Below, one piece after another: positions 5,647-5,680 of a stretch of 5,680 bases of DNA. This stretch comes from Ignavibacteria bacterium. Lineage in GTDB: Bacteria > Bacteroidota > Ignavibacteria > Kapaibacteriales > UBA4661. Where the stretch lies: contig JAAFHM010000324.1 in assembly GCA_013298375.1 (NCBI GenBank), positions 1-5,680 of the forward strand, read 5' to 3'. Every line of letters begins with the position of its first letter. Positions within the stretch are counted from its first letter, which is position 1. A model generated the notes under the pieces. That model worked only from the letters and a program-made list of their open reading frames with translations. It made no database searches and was not told where the DNA came from. The position numbers and the translations under genes were made by a program.

Positions 5647-5680
5647 AGAAATTCACGAAATAAATCACCTCGCGCAACCA

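Noticed and set aside
5661..5680. Window end (CGCGCAACCA) resembling a tRNA 3' end with CCA
   Set aside because: No T-loop, anticodon arm or matching acceptor strand is visible upstream.

Overview
The window looks like chromosomal DNA of a Bacteroidota/FCB-group bacterium, possibly of the Kapabacteria/Ignavibacteria type. The lineage is inferred from three things. The first gene ends in a type IX secretion (Por) sorting domain. Next to it lies an OmpA-type envelope protein of a kind common in that group. One promoter candidate matches the Bacteroidetes pattern TTG-N20-TAnnTTTG. Shine-Dalgarno sites are weak or absent at most starts, with one clear exception at 889-893.

Layout. (1) 2-904, plus strand: 3' part of a secreted, beta-rich surface protein with a C-terminal T9SS sorting domain; its start lies outside the window. 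(2) 901-3099, plus: a 732-residue outer-membrane protein joined to gene 1 by an ATGA stop/start overlap. It has a signal peptide, a predicted barrel-like region, a helical linker and two OmpA-C peptidoglycan-binding domains separated by a beta-rich (Ig-like) insert. (3) 3100-3195: a short gap with a weak terminator-like hairpin. (4) 3196-3639, minus: an HxlR-family winged-helix regulator. (5) 3640-3818: a divergent regulatory region rich in repeats. It holds a perfect 7-3-7 palindrome beside the regulator start, a 12-bp tandem repeat, a 10-bp inverted repeat pair and a good Bacteroidetes-type promoter for the pirin gene. (6) 3819-4679 and 4692-5195, plus: a two-gene operon of a pirin-family cupin and a membrane-anchored SRPBCC-domain protein. 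(7) 5215-5583, minus: a stand-alone response-regulator receiver domain convergent with the operon, with its upstream region running to the window end.

How the parts may work together: genes 1 and 2 form an envelope unit, with a T9SS-exported surface protein and a peptidoglycan-anchored outer-membrane protein made from one message. Genes 4-6 form a regulator/target module of the kind used for quinone, electrophile or redox stress, with the HxlR protein probably controlling itself and the divergent pirin-SRPBCC operon. The inducer and substrates cannot be read from the sequence. I see no CRISPR, mobile element, tRNA or rRNA, and no clear candidate for a wholly new system. The least explained part is the repeat-dense 180-bp divergent promoter region.
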